NCBI RefSeq assembly: GCF_022179805.1
Contig: NZ_BPUO01000004.1
Location: 475,937 to 539,936 of the forward strand
Direction: 5' to 3'
Length of the DNA stretch: 64,000 nucleotides
Origin: Cupriavidus pauculus
GTDB taxonomy: Bacteria; Pseudomonadota; Gammaproteobacteria; Burkholderiales; Burkholderiaceae
Shown: piece after piece, positions 33,888 to 42,758 of the stretch
Numbering within the stretch: position 1 is the first letter of the stretch
How the letters are laid out: each line of letters begins with the position of its first letter
Made by a program: the position numbers and the translations under genes
The notes under the pieces: model-generated
What the model saw: the letters and a program-made list of their open reading frames with translations, nothing else
Databases searched by the model: none
What the model was told of the DNA's origin: nothing

Positions 33888-34889
33888 ATGACTTCATCCC
33901 GGCAACCTTCGGTCCTGGCATGGGCAGCGGCCCTGGCGACGACCGTCGCCGTGGCGGTGCCCGGCGCGGCGCACGCCTCGGACCCGTATCCGTCGCGGCC
34001 CATCACGATGGTGGTGCCGTTCGCGGCAGGCGGGCCCACCGACGTGGTGGCGCGCTCGGTGGCCGCCGCGATGTCGAAGTCGCTGGGGCAGAGCGTGGTC
34101 GTGGAAAACCGGCTCGGCGCCGGCGGCACGGTGTCCGCCGCGTTCGTGGCCAAGTCCGCGCCCGACGGCTACACGATCCTGATCCACCACAACGGCATGG
34201 CCACGGCGCCGGCGCTGTATTCGAAGCTGCCATACAAGCCGCTGACCGATTTCTCGTTTGTGGGCCAGGTGGCCGACGTGCCGATGACGCTGCTGGGCCG
34301 CCATGACCTGCCGGCCAACACGCTGCCGGAGCTGGTCAGCTACATCCAGAAGAACCAGAGCAAGGTGAACCTGGCCAACGCCGGCCTGGGTGCGGTGTCG
34401 CAACTGTGCGGCATGCTGTTCCAGAAGGCGATTGGCGTGGACCTGCAGACCATTCCCTACCAGGGCACGGCACCGGCGCTGACCGCGCTGCTGGGCGGCC
34501 AGGTGGATATCCTGTGCGACCAGACCACGCAGACGCTGCCGCATATCAAGTCAGGCAAGGTCAAGCTGTATGGCGTGACCACGACCGAACGCATCCCGGC
34601 GCTGCCCGACACGCCCACGCTGCGCGAAGGTGGCCTGAAGGGCTTCGAGGTCAAGGTGTGGCACGGCATCTACGCACCCAAGGCCACGCCGCCGGCCGTG
34701 ATCGACAAACTCAATGGCGCACTGCGCGCGGCCCTGAAGGACCCGGCCGTGGTGGCGCGCATGAAGGACCTGGGCGCGGTAATCGTGCCGGCGGACAAGC
34801 AGACGCCGGAAGGCTTGCACACCTGGCTGGCATCGGAGATCGACAAATGGTCGCCGATCATCAAGGCGGCAGGGGTGAAGGCGGACTAA
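33888..34889 (+). CDS. Bug-family (TTT) periplasmic solute receptor
   Basis: About 333 aa with signal peptide (VLAWAAALATTVAVAVPGAAHA). Bug hallmarks: DPYPSRPITMVVPFAAGGPTDVVARSVA, VVENRLGAGGTV, KSAPDGYTIL and the SGKVKLYGVTTTERIPALPD segment. The ATG at 33888 has AGGAG 7 nt upstream. It is divergent from the acyl-CoA dehydrogenase operon, so its ligand is probably the acid those enzymes degrade. No TctAB genes are present. Confidence 0.92.
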   Translation: MTSSRQPSVLAWAAALATTVAVAVPGAAHASDPYPSRPITMVVPFAAGGPTDVVARSVAAAMSKSLGQSVVVENRLGAGGTVSAAFVAKSAPDGYTILIHHNGMATAPALYSKLPYKPLTDFSFVGQVADVPMTLLGRHDLPANTLPELVSYIQKNQSKVNLANAGLGAVSQLCGMLFQKAIGVDLQTIPYQGTAPALTALLGGQVDILCDQTTQTLPHIKSGKVKLYGVTTTERIPALPDTPTLREGGLKGFEVKVWHGIYAPKATPPAVIDKLNGALRAALKDPAVVARMKDLGAVIVPADKQTPEGLHTWLASEIDKWSPIIKAAGVKAD

Positions 34890-34912
34890 GCGGATTTCTT
34901 CCGCGTCGGTTT

Positions 34913-34942
34913 GCTCCCCTCTCCCGCAAGGCGGGAGAGGGG
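34913..34942. repeat. Dispersed palindromic repeat, copy 1
   Basis: Stem GCTCCCCTCTCCCGC paired with GCGGGAGAGGGG around an AAG loop. It has the same arms as the palindrome at 4819/6321. It also runs into a GGGGTGAGGGC tract matched in reverse by the next copy. Located between two convergent genes, where it could act as a bidirectional terminator. Confidence 0.7.
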
Positions 34943-35009
34943 CGGGGGGTGAGGGCCGGGCGGTTCTGCTTGCCGACAAGACGCAGATTGCACCGCTGCG
35001 CCCTCACCC

Positions 35010-35045
35010 CCAACCCCCCTCTCCCACTACGCGGGAGAGGGGAGC
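35010..35045. repeat. Dispersed palindromic repeat, copy 2, inverted
   Basis: CCCCTCTCCC-ACTAC-GCGGGAGAGGGGAGC, the inverted counterpart of copy 1, preceded by the complementary CCCTCACCCC. The pair could form one long cruciform spanning 34913-35045. Confidence 0.7.
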
Positions 35046-35069
35046 CAAAGACAGCGCAAGGGAGCCGTC

Positions 35070-35972
35070 CTACACCGGCTCCCTGGCCGCATCCGCCAGA
35101 TACTGGATCAGCGTTTCCGCAAACTGCGGCAGCTCGCGCCCAGGCCGGCGTACCAGGCGCAGCTCGCGCCGTGCCCATTCGTCCTCCAGCTTGATGAAGC
35201 GCAGCACCTTGCGGCTGGCGTAGCGCCGGGCGCAGCTATTGGGCACGATGGCGATGCCGGCGCCGGCTTCCACCATGCGGCACACCGCGTCGAAACTGCC
35301 CACCTGGATGCGCAGGCTGATGCGCTTGCCCATGCCGCTGGCAATGCGGTCCAGGAACGACTGGATGGCCGACGACTGGTTAAGCCCCACAAAGCGGCAG
35401 GTATCGAGCAGATCGGCGAAATGCAGCGCCTTGAACGCCGGCAGCGGGTGGTTGACCGGGGCGATGACGATCAGTTCGTCGTTACAGAGCTGCATCGTGT
35501 CCAGGTCTGCCGTGGCCACTTCGCCGGCCACGATGCCCAGGTCCGCGGCGCCGTTGCCCACGGCCGACACGATATCTGCCGACAGTTGTTCCTCCAGCTC
35601 GACGTCGACATCGGGGTTCTCGGACAGGAAGCGCGACAGCCCGTTGGCCAGGAACGAGTTGGTGGCCGTGGTGTTGGCCAGCAGCCGGACGCGGCCCTTG
35701 ACCCCCTTGGCGTACGGACGCAGGTCCGAGTGCAGGCATTCCAACTGGCGGAACACTTCGCGGGCGTGGCGCAGCAGTTCGTCGCCGGCCGGCGTCAGGC
35801 GCACGCCCTTGACCTGGCGGATCAGCAACTGGGTCTGGAACGCTTCTTCCAGCTGTTTGATACGCGAGCTCGCGGCGGGCAGAGACAGGAAGCTGCGTTC
35901 TGCAGCGCGGGTCAGGTTCTCGGTCTCGCCGACGTTGAGAAACAGGCGCAGGTCGGTCAGGTCGTAGTGCAT
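35070..35972 (-). CDS. LysR family transcriptional regulator
   Basis: 300 aa from the ATG at 35972, giving the usual LysR N-terminus LTDLRLFLNVGETENLTRAAERSFLSLPAASSRIKQLEEAFQTQLL; upstream in-frame ATGs at 35987 and 36005 would add 5 or 11 residues. The effector domain includes LANTTATNSFLANGL and FVGLNQSSAIQSFLDRI. It is divergent from the SDR gene, with a TTCCGG-type dyad in between, and likely controls it. Confidence 0.88.
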   Translation of the reverse strand: MHYDLTDLRLFLNVGETENLTRAAERSFLSLPAASSRIKQLEEAFQTQLLIRQVKGVRLTPAGDELLRHAREVFRQLECLHSDLRPYAKGVKGRVRLLANTTATNSFLANGLSRFLSENPDVDVELEEQLSADIVSAVGNGAADLGIVAGEVATADLDTMQLCNDELIVIAPVNHPLPAFKALHFADLLDTCRFVGLNQSSAIQSFLDRIASGMGKRISLRIQVGSFDAVCRMVEAGAGIAIVPNSCARRYASRKVLRFIKLEDEWARRELRLVRRPGRELPQFAETLIQYLADAAREPV

Positions 35973-36069
35973 GGGTTCAGCGGGCATGAAGCCCACTTTT
36001 GTCATTTGTGAATTCCAGAAACTCCGCCGTCAATTTATCGTATCCGCCTGGGCATTTGTACGGGTGACG

Positions 36070-36090
36070 TTCCGGCACCCGGAATTCCGG
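36070..36090. promoter_or_regulatory. LysR-type dyad between lysR and SDR genes
   Basis: TTCCGG-CAC-CCGGAA (36070-36084, containing T-N11-A) runs straight into the palindrome CCGGAATTCCGG (36079-36090), giving three consecutive half-sites. It ends 17 nt before the SDR start and overlaps the region of its promoter or leader. Confidence 0.55.
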
Positions 36091-36107
36091 CAGCCAAGGA
36101 GGCAGAG

Positions 36108-37022
36108 ATGAGTGGAATGATGGTAGGCAAGGTCGCGGTGGTGACGGGCGCGGGTGGCGGCATTGGCCGTGGAATCGCGCTGGGCATGGCGGCTGCGGGC
36201 GCACGCGTGGTGGTCAACGACCTGGGCGTGTCGATGAGCGGCGAAGGCGGCGATGCGGGCCCGGCCCAGCGCGTGGTCGACGAAATCCGCGCAGCCGGCG
36301 GCGAGGCCGTGGCCAATACCGACAGCGTGTCGACGTGGGCTGGCGCCAACGCCATCGTCCAGTGCGCGCTGGACAATTTTGGCCGCATCGATGCCGTGGT
36401 CAACAATGCCGGCAACCTGCGCGACCGCATGTTCTTCAAGATGAACGAGGAAGAGTGGCGCTCCGTCATCGACGTGCATCTGCACGGCACGTTCTTCGTC
36501 AGCCGTGCCGCCGCGAACTATTTCAAGGATCAGGAAAGCGGTGCCTACGTGCACATGACGTCCACGTCGGGCCTGATCGGCAACCTGGGCCAGGCCAACT
36601 ACTCGGCCGCCAAGCTGGGCATTGCCGCGCTCTCCAAATCCATCGCACTCGACATGGCGCGTTTCAACGTGCGTTCGAATTGCATCGCACCATTCGCGTG
36701 GAGCCGCATGACCAGCTCGATCCCGGCCGAGACGCCCGAGGAAAAAGCCCGTGTGACGCGCCTGCAGAAGATGGAAGCGGGCAAGATCGCGCCGGTGGCC
36801 GTGTTCTTGGCCAGCCCGGCCGCGGCCGAGGTCAACGGCCAGATTTTTGCCGTGCGCGCCAATGAGATCCTGCTGATGAGCCAGCCGCGCCCGGTGCGCT
36901 CGGTCCACACCAGCGAAGGCTGGACGCCCGAGACCGTGGCCGAGATCGCCATGCCGGCCATGCGTTCCAGCTTCTTCAAGCTGGAGCGGTCGCCGGACGT
37001 GATCAACTGGGATCCGATCTGA
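36108..37022 (+). CDS. SDR-family oxidoreductase, multifunctional-enzyme-2-like
   Basis: 304 aa short-chain dehydrogenase. NAD(P) motif TGAGGGIGRG at 13-22, NNAG at 99-102, catalytic Ser in MTSTSG, Tyr165 and Lys169 in YSAAK. The long loop VVNDLGVSMSGEGGDAGPAQRVVDEI after beta-2 and the C-terminal extension are typical of the (3R)-hydroxyacyl-CoA dehydrogenase domain of peroxisomal type-2 multifunctional enzymes. It may oxidise the hydroxyacyl-CoA produced by the hydratase encoded 5 kb away. AAGGAGG lies 7 nt before ATG. Confidence 0.9.
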   Translation: MSGMMVGKVAVVTGAGGGIGRGIALGMAAAGARVVVNDLGVSMSGEGGDAGPAQRVVDEIRAAGGEAVANTDSVSTWAGANAIVQCALDNFGRIDAVVNNAGNLRDRMFFKMNEEEWRSVIDVHLHGTFFVSRAAANYFKDQESGAYVHMTSTSGLIGNLGQANYSAAKLGIAALSKSIALDMARFNVRSNCIAPFAWSRMTSSIPAETPEEKARVTRLQKMEAGKIAPVAVFLASPAAAEVNGQIFAVRANEILLMSQPRPVRSVHTSEGWTPETVAEIAMPAMRSSFFKLERSPDVINWDPI

Positions 37023-37088
37023 AGATCAGGTCGCGAAGCCGGCGGTGATTCGCTGCAGTGCAGCAACCGTACCGCTGCATCGCACGCG

Positions 37089-37104
37089 TGGCACGCAATC
37101 TGCT
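37089..37104 (+). promoter_or_regulatory. Sigma-54 (RpoN) promoter match
   Basis: TGGCACGCAATCTGCT: matches TGGCACG-N4-TTGCW at all but one position with the required 10-nt GG-GC spacing. GCTGCA-type inverted half-sites lie just upstream (37052-37064, 37074-37079). It is 765 nt before prkA; E. coli yeaG (prkA) is RpoN/NtrC-dependent, which makes the match suggestive. Confidence 0.5.
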
Positions 37105-37715
37105 CATTCAGTGTGCGTGATGTCATCCAGTGGATCCAGGCTGGGCCTGACGCACCCAGACTGTGCGGCGAGGGCAGGGGCGTGCGGCAATACGCTGCAT
37201 GCCGGTGCACCCGCCGCTGGCACTCTCGCGTGCACAGTGCTGATGCGAAAGCGACGTGGTGGCCTGCGACAGGTGGTCGCATGCTGCCACGCTGATTCGC
37301 TGCGATGGCTTCCATGCCGTGCGCAGGGTCATCGCGATATCGGTGCCCGAGAAGGAAGACGCGGCGCTTGCGTGCGAGGCCGCACGCGCAAGGTGGACGC
37401 ATAGCGCAGTTGAATATGCGAAAACCAACGCAAATCATGCGTTTGCACGATGTCGGCCTTAGCGATGGGCGTGCACAGTGAAAGCAGATGTGTAGGACCG
37501 GGGCCGACAGTACATGTCAGATGTTTCCGGATTCAGACGAACGTTACACAACACGCTGTGCAGGATGAGCGCTTAAGGTGTAATGTGTGTCACAAGCATG
37601 GTCAATGGCCCGTCGCTGCAGGGTGATGAAGCGAGTGTCCGGTCAACGTGCGTGCATGTCATGAGCGTGCATCGCAGTGGCTGAACTGACAGGCAACAAT
37701 GTGGTCAACTCCGGA

Positions 37716-37743
37716 TTCACGTCTGCCGTTATTTGACTATGAT
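37716..37743 (+). promoter_or_regulatory. Proximal promoter candidate for prkA
   Basis: TTCACG (37716), 16-nt spacer, TATGAT (37738), 126 nt before the ATG; the extended CTATGAT also fits sigma-S preference. Confidence 0.35.
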
Positions 37744-37868
37744 GAAGTAAAGACTTCGCAACTTGGCAACTCCACCAAGCCGGGGTGGCGGAACGCAAAG
37801 TTGCCGCGAAGCCTTAGGGGAGTAGAACTACCTTCGCCTCGGACGTGGGACTCTGACGGGAGTGAGGT

Positions 37869-39791
37869 ATGGACATTTTTGGCCACTACGCCACGCGCTT
37901 CGAAGCTCGCAAGGAAGAGGAATACAGCATCCAGGAGTATCTGGAGATCTGCAAGAAAGATCCTGCTGCCTACGCGACCGCCGCCGAACGCATGCTCGCC
38001 GCAATCGGACAGCCTGAACTGGTGGATACCCACCACGATCCGCGCCTGTCTCGACTGTTCTTCAACAAGGTTATCCGGGTGTACCCGGCGTTTCGCGACT
38101 TCTACGGGATGGAAGACACGATCGAGCAGATCGTCTCCTTCTTCAAGCACGCGGCGCAGGGCCTGGAGGAACGCAAACAGATCCTGTATCTGCTTGGGCC
38201 CCCCGGTGGCGGCAAGTCGTCGCTGGCCGAAAAGCTCAAGGCGCTGATGGAAGAGGTTCCCATCTACGCGCTCAAGGGCTCGCCCATCCATGAATCGCCG
38301 CTCGGGCTGTTCTCGCCCGAGGAAGACGGCAAGATCATGGAGGAAGACTATGGCATTCCGATCCGCTATCTGAATACCATTCCATCGCCATGGGCCGTCA
38401 AACGGCTGCACGAATTCAATGGCGACATCACCAAATTCCGCGTGGTGAAGCTGCGCCCGTCGGTGCTGGCGCAGATTGCCATCTCCAAGACGGAGCCGGG
38501 CGACGAAAACAATCAGGACATTTCGTCGCTGGTCGGCAAGGTGGATATCCGCAAGCTCGAGGACTTTCCGCAGGACGACCCCGATGCGTACTCGTATTCG
38601 GGCGGACTCTGCCTAGCCAATCGCGGCCTGCTCGAATTCGTGGAAATGTTCAAGGCGCCGATCAAGGTGCTGCACCCGCTGCTGACCGCGACGCAGGAAG
38701 GCAACTACAAGGGCACGGAAGGGTTTGGCGCGATTCCGTTCGACGGCGTCATCCTGGCGCACTCGAACGAGGCCGAATGGCAGACCTTTAAGGCGGACAA
38801 GAACAACGAGGCATTCCTTGACCGGATCTATATCGTCAAGGTGCCTTACTGCCTGCGCGTGTCGGACGAGGTCAAGATCTACGACAAGCTGCTGCGCAGC
38901 AGTTCGCTTTCGGCGGCACCCAATGCGCCGAACACGCTGAAGATGATGGCGCAGTTCGCGGTGCTCACGCGGATCAAGGACCCGGAAAACTCGAACGTCT
39001 TCTCGAAGATGCGCGTCTACGACGGCGAAAGCCTCAAGGACGTGGACCCGAAGGCCAAGTCGTACCAGGAGTATCGCGACTATGCCGGCATCGACGAGGG
39101 CATGAACGGCTTGTCCACGCGCTTCGCGTTCAAGGTGCTGTCGAAGGTGTTCAACTTCGACAATACCGAGGTGGCCGCCAATCCGGTGCACCTGCTCTAT
39201 GTGCTCGAACAGCAGATCGAGCGCGAGCAGTTTCCGCCGGAGCAGGAAGCCAAGTTGATGTCGCACATCAAGGAGTACCTGACCACGCCGTATGTGGAGT
39301 TCATCGGCAAGGAAATCCAGACGGCCTATCTGGAGTCCTATTCGGAGTATGGCCAGAACATCTTCGACCGCTATGTGGTGTTTGCCGACCTGTGGATCCA
39401 GGACCAGGAGTACCGCGATCCGAACACCGGCGAAATACTCGACCGCAATGCACTGAACGACGAACTGGAGAAGGTGGAAAAGCCGGCGGGTATCTCGAAC
39501 CCGAAGGATTTCCGCAACGAGATCGTCAACTTCGTGCTGCGGGCGCGTGCCAACAATGGCGGCAAGAACCCGGTCTGGACTAGCTACGAAAAGCTGCGAA
39601 TGGTGATCGAAAAGCGCATGTTCTCCACGACGGAAGACCTGCTGCCGGTGATCTCGTTCAATGCCAAGTCGTCGCGCGAGGATCAGGAAAAACACGAAAA
39701 CTTCATCAACCGCATGGTTGAGAAAGGCTATACACCCAAGCAGGTTCGACTGTTGGTGGAGTGGTATCTGCGCGTCAGGAAATCTTCGTAG
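37869..39791 (+). CDS. prkA: PrkA family serine protein kinase (YeaG-type)
   Basis: 640 aa, the family size. AAA-like N-terminal domain with Walker A LLGPPGGGKSSL at about 109-120 and the PrkA C-terminal kinase-like domain. YVVFADLWIQDQEYRDPNTGEILDR and KGYTPKQVRLLVEWYLRVRK are typical. In E. coli YeaG works with YeaH in adaptation to sustained nitrogen starvation and stress. First gene of the prkA-yeaH-spoVR block. Confidence 0.96.
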   Translation: MDIFGHYATRFEARKEEEYSIQEYLEICKKDPAAYATAAERMLAAIGQPELVDTHHDPRLSRLFFNKVIRVYPAFRDFYGMEDTIEQIVSFFKHAAQGLEERKQILYLLGPPGGGKSSLAEKLKALMEEVPIYALKGSPIHESPLGLFSPEEDGKIMEEDYGIPIRYLNTIPSPWAVKRLHEFNGDITKFRVVKLRPSVLAQIAISKTEPGDENNQDISSLVGKVDIRKLEDFPQDDPDAYSYSGGLCLANRGLLEFVEMFKAPIKVLHPLLTATQEGNYKGTEGFGAIPFDGVILAHSNEAEWQTFKADKNNEAFLDRIYIVKVPYCLRVSDEVKIYDKLLRSSSLSAAPNAPNTLKMMAQFAVLTRIKDPENSNVFSKMRVYDGESLKDVDPKAKSYQEYRDYAGIDEGMNGLSTRFAFKVLSKVFNFDNTEVAANPVHLLYVLEQQIEREQFPPEQEAKLMSHIKEYLTTPYVEFIGKEIQTAYLESYSEYGQNIFDRYVVFADLWIQDQEYRDPNTGEILDRNALNDELEKVEKPAGISNPKDFRNEIVNFVLRARANNGGKNPVWTSYEKLRMVIEKRMFSTTEDLLPVISFNAKSSREDQEKHENFINRMVEKGYTPKQVRLLVEWYLRVRKSS

Positions 39792-39858
39792 CCAACATCC
39801 GACGCGGTCTTTATCCACGGCGCGCCTGGTTGGGCGTCTCTTTACAGACGGACGGCAT

Positions 39859-41121
39859 ATGGGTACGGTCATCGATCGGCGCGAGAACGGCGGCAACAAG
39901 AGCGCCGTCAACAAGCAACGCTTCATCAAACGCTACCGCGAGCAGATCCGGCAAGCGGTGGCCAAGGCGGTGTCCGGCCGGAAGATCATGGACATCGAAC
40001 AGAGCGGGCAGGTGTCCATTCCGGTCAAGGATATCTCCGAGCCGATCTTTCATCACGGCCAGGGCGGCAAGCGGGAGTGGATTCACCCGGGGAACAAGAA
40101 ATTCGTCAGGGGTGACAGCTTCGACCGCCAGCAGCAGGGCAGTGGTGGGACCGGATCGCGTGCCAGCGACAGCGGCGAGGGCGAGGACGATTTCGTCTTC
40201 ACGCTGTCGCGCGAGGACTTTCTCAACTTCTTCTTCGAGGACATGGCGCTGCCAGACCTGGCCAAGCGCCACCTCGCCAAGATTGCCGAAGTGCGCAAGG
40301 TGCGCGCCGGCTTTTCCATCGATGGCACGCCTTCCAACCTGTCGATCCTGCGCACCATGCGCAGTTCGCTCGGGCGGCGCATCGCGCTGTCGAGTCCCTA
40401 CCTGAAGCGGCTGCACGAGCTGGAGATCCAGTACAACGAAGTGCTGGAGGAAGAGGGGCCGTTCTCAGAGCAGGCCGAGGCGCTGATGGAGAAGATGCGC
40501 CATCTGCGGGCCCAGGTGGATCGCGTGCCGTTCATCGAAAAGCTCGACCTGCGCTACAACAACCGCGTGCTCAAGAAGCGGCCGCAGGCCCAGGCGGTGA
40601 TGTTCTGCCTGATGGACGTGTCGGGGTCGATGGATGAAAGCCGCAAGGACCTGGCCAAGCGCTTCTTCATGCTGCTGTACCTGTTCCTGAAACGGAACTA
40701 CGAGCGCATCGACGTGGTATTCATTCGCCATCACACCGTGGCCAAGGAAGTGGAAGAGGAAGACTTCTTCCATTCCCGGGAGTCCGGTGGTACCGTGGTT
40801 TCCAGCGCGCTGAAGCTGATGGTGGAAGTGATTCACGACCGCTATCCGCCCAGCCAGTGGAATATCTACTGCGCGCAGGCGTCGGACGGCGACAACTGGG
40901 CCGGCGATTCCGAGCTGTGCGGACGGTTGCTGCGCGAATCGATCCTGCCGCTCGTGCAGTATTACGCGTATGTGGAAGTGGCGTCCGAGGAACCGCAGAA
41001 TCTCTGGGAAGAGTACCTCACGGTGAAGAGCCAGTTCGAGCACTTTGCGATGCAGCGCATCATCGGTGCCGACGAGATCTACCCCGTGCTGCACGACCTG
41101 TTCCAGAAGCGGGCGGCGTGA
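39859..41121 (+). CDS. YeaH/YhbH family (DUF444) protein
   Basis: 420 aa. FIKRYREQIRQAVAKAVSGRKI and HHGQGGKREWIHPGNKKFVRGD open the protein as in YeaH/YhbH; a von Willebrand A-like domain with a MIDAS motif DVSGSMDES begins near residue 253. Partner of PrkA. The ATG 39859 gives the standard N-terminus; the earlier open frame overlaps prkA. Confidence 0.95.
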   Translation: MGTVIDRRENGGNKSAVNKQRFIKRYREQIRQAVAKAVSGRKIMDIEQSGQVSIPVKDISEPIFHHGQGGKREWIHPGNKKFVRGDSFDRQQQGSGGTGSRASDSGEGEDDFVFTLSREDFLNFFFEDMALPDLAKRHLAKIAEVRKVRAGFSIDGTPSNLSILRTMRSSLGRRIALSSPYLKRLHELEIQYNEVLEEEGPFSEQAEALMEKMRHLRAQVDRVPFIEKLDLRYNNRVLKKRPQAQAVMFCLMDVSGSMDESRKDLAKRFFMLLYLFLKRNYERIDVVFIRHHTVAKEVEEEDFFHSRESGGTVVSSALKLMVEVIHDRYPPSQWNIYCAQASDGDNWAGDSELCGRLLRESILPLVQYYAYVEVASEEPQNLWEEYLTVKSQFEHFAMQRIIGADEIYPVLHDLFQKRAA

Positions 41122-41215
41122 GCGCCACCGGAGTCGCCAGGTATTGATGGCAGGGCATTGGTAGCAAGGCCGGCGGGCGCACGGCGCGTGCCGGAGACGT
41201 CAACTGGGGAAGTCT

Positions 41216-42754
41216 ATGGCCTATCTTTCGACGGGCTCGGAGTGGACCTTCGAGCTGATCCAGCGCTACGACCGTGAAATCGCCCGCATCGCCGGCGAAT
41301 TCGGCCTGGACACCTATCCCAACCAGATAGAGATCATCACCGCCGAGCAGATGCTCGATGCCTATGCATCGGCGGGCCTGCCGGTGGGCTACAGCCATTG
41401 GTCGTACGGCAAGCATTTCCTGGCGTCGGAGCGTGGTTACCAGCGCGGCTACATGGGGCTGGCCTACGAGATCGTGATCAACTCCAATCCGTGCATCGCG
41501 TACCTGATGGAGGAGAACACGATGCCGATGCAGGCGCTGACCATCGCGCACGCCTGCTACGGGCACAACTCGTTCTTCAAGGGTAACTACCTGTTCCGCA
41601 CCTGGACCAACGCCGACGCAATCATCGACTACCTGCTGTTCGCCAAGAACTACGTGGCGGAGTGCGAGCAACGCTACGGCGAGCAAGAAGTGGAGGCGCT
41701 GCTCGACTCCTGCCATGCGCTGCAGAACTACGGGGTAGACCGCTACAAGCGGCCCAAGAAGCTGTCGATCACCGAGGAGCAGGCGCGCCAGGCGGAACGC
41801 GAGAACTACCTGCAGATGCAGGTCAACGACCTGTGGCGCACGTTGCCGAAGCATCGGCCGCACGCGTTGCGCGAGGAAGAGGAAGCCGCCGACTACGAAG
41901 TCACGTTCCCGCCGGAGCCACAGGAGAACCTGCTCTACTTCATCGAGAAGAACGCGCCGAAGCTGCAGCCATGGCAGCGCGAGATCGTGCGGATCGTGCG
42001 CAAGATCGCGCAGTACTTCTATCCGCAACGCCAGACCAAGGTCATGAACGAGGGCTGGGCCACGTTCTGGCACTACACCATCATCAACAAGCTGTACGAG
42101 GAAAAGCTGGTCAACGATGCGTTCATGCTGGAACTGCTGCAGGCGCATACCAACGTCATCTACCAGCCGCCGTATCACAGCCCGTACTACAGCGGCCTGA
42201 ATCCGTACACGGTGGGTTTCCTGATGTTCCAGGACCTGCGTCGCATGTGCGAGAACCCGACCGAGGAAGACCGACGCTGGGCGCCCGAGATTGCCGGCAG
42301 CGACTGGCGCGAGACGCTCGACTTCGCGATGCGCAACTTCAAGGACGAGAGTTTCCTGCTGCAGTTCCTGTCGCCTCGCGTGATCCGGGAGCTGAAACTG
42401 TTCTCGGTGCTGGACGACGACCGCGAGGGCAAGCTGCGCGTGACCGCCATCCACGACGACGAAGGCTATCGCGAGATCCGCCGCCTGCTGGCCACGCAGT
42501 ACGACCTGTCGAACATGGAGCCCAATATCCAGGTGACCAACGTCGACATCGGCGGCGACCGCTCGCTGACGCTGCGGCACCTGCAGCAGGACCGCCGGCC
42601 GCTGGCGCAGAACTTCGACGAGGTGATCCGCCACGTGACCCGGCTATGGGGCTTCACGGTGCGGATGGAGGTGGTCTACGAGGACGGCCGGCGCGAACTG
42701 AAGTACGAGTGCAAGCCGGAGCGCCGGCACCACCAGCAAAAGAAAGCCGCCTAG
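41216..42754 (+). CDS. SpoVR family protein (YcgB-type)
   Basis: 512 aa. EWTFELIQRYDREIARIAGEFGLDTYPNQIEIITAEQMLDAY, YGHNSFFKGNYLFRTWT and MNEGWATFWHYTIINKLYE are diagnostic of the SpoVR/YcgB family, first named for spore cortex formation but widespread in non-sporulators beside prkA and yeaH. Third gene of the block. It ends 4 nt from the convergent LuxR-type gene with no obvious terminator. Confidence 0.96.
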   Translation: MAYLSTGSEWTFELIQRYDREIARIAGEFGLDTYPNQIEIITAEQMLDAYASAGLPVGYSHWSYGKHFLASERGYQRGYMGLAYEIVINSNPCIAYLMEENTMPMQALTIAHACYGHNSFFKGNYLFRTWTNADAIIDYLLFAKNYVAECEQRYGEQEVEALLDSCHALQNYGVDRYKRPKKLSITEEQARQAERENYLQMQVNDLWRTLPKHRPHALREEEEAADYEVTFPPEPQENLLYFIEKNAPKLQPWQREIVRIVRKIAQYFYPQRQTKVMNEGWATFWHYTIINKLYEEKLVNDAFMLELLQAHTNVIYQPPYHSPYYSGLNPYTVGFLMFQDLRRMCENPTEEDRRWAPEIAGSDWRETLDFAMRNFKDESFLLQFLSPRVIRELKLFSVLDDDREGKLRVTAIHDDEGYREIRRLLATQYDLSNMEPNIQVTNVDIGGDRSLTLRHLQQDRRPLAQNFDEVIRHVTRLWGFTVRMEVVYEDGRRELKYECKPERRHHQQKKAA

Positions 42755-42758
42755 AAGC

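Larger units (their letters stand above)
37023..37868 (+). other. 846-nt non-coding leader of the prkA operon
   Basis: No convincing protein. It holds GCTGCA/TGCAGC half-sites at 37052-37079, a sigma-54 promoter match at 37089, and a sigma-70/sigma-S-like promoter at 37716. The stretch is less GC-rich than its neighbours in its last 350 nt. A small RNA or a long regulated 5' leader is possible. Confidence 0.5.

Noticed and set aside
34913..35045. CRISPR-like array
   Set aside because: Only two copies, in opposite orientation and each internally palindromic; no spacers or cas genes.
37197..37237. TGGCAC box near 37217 as a second sigma-54 promoter
   Set aside because: GG to GC spacing is 11, not 10, so it fails the invariant spacing rule.
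41060..42634. 524-codon open frame on the minus strand opposite the SpoVR gene
   Set aside because: Val/Leu/Arg/Gln-rich with no domains; SpoVR is diagnostic on the plus strand.
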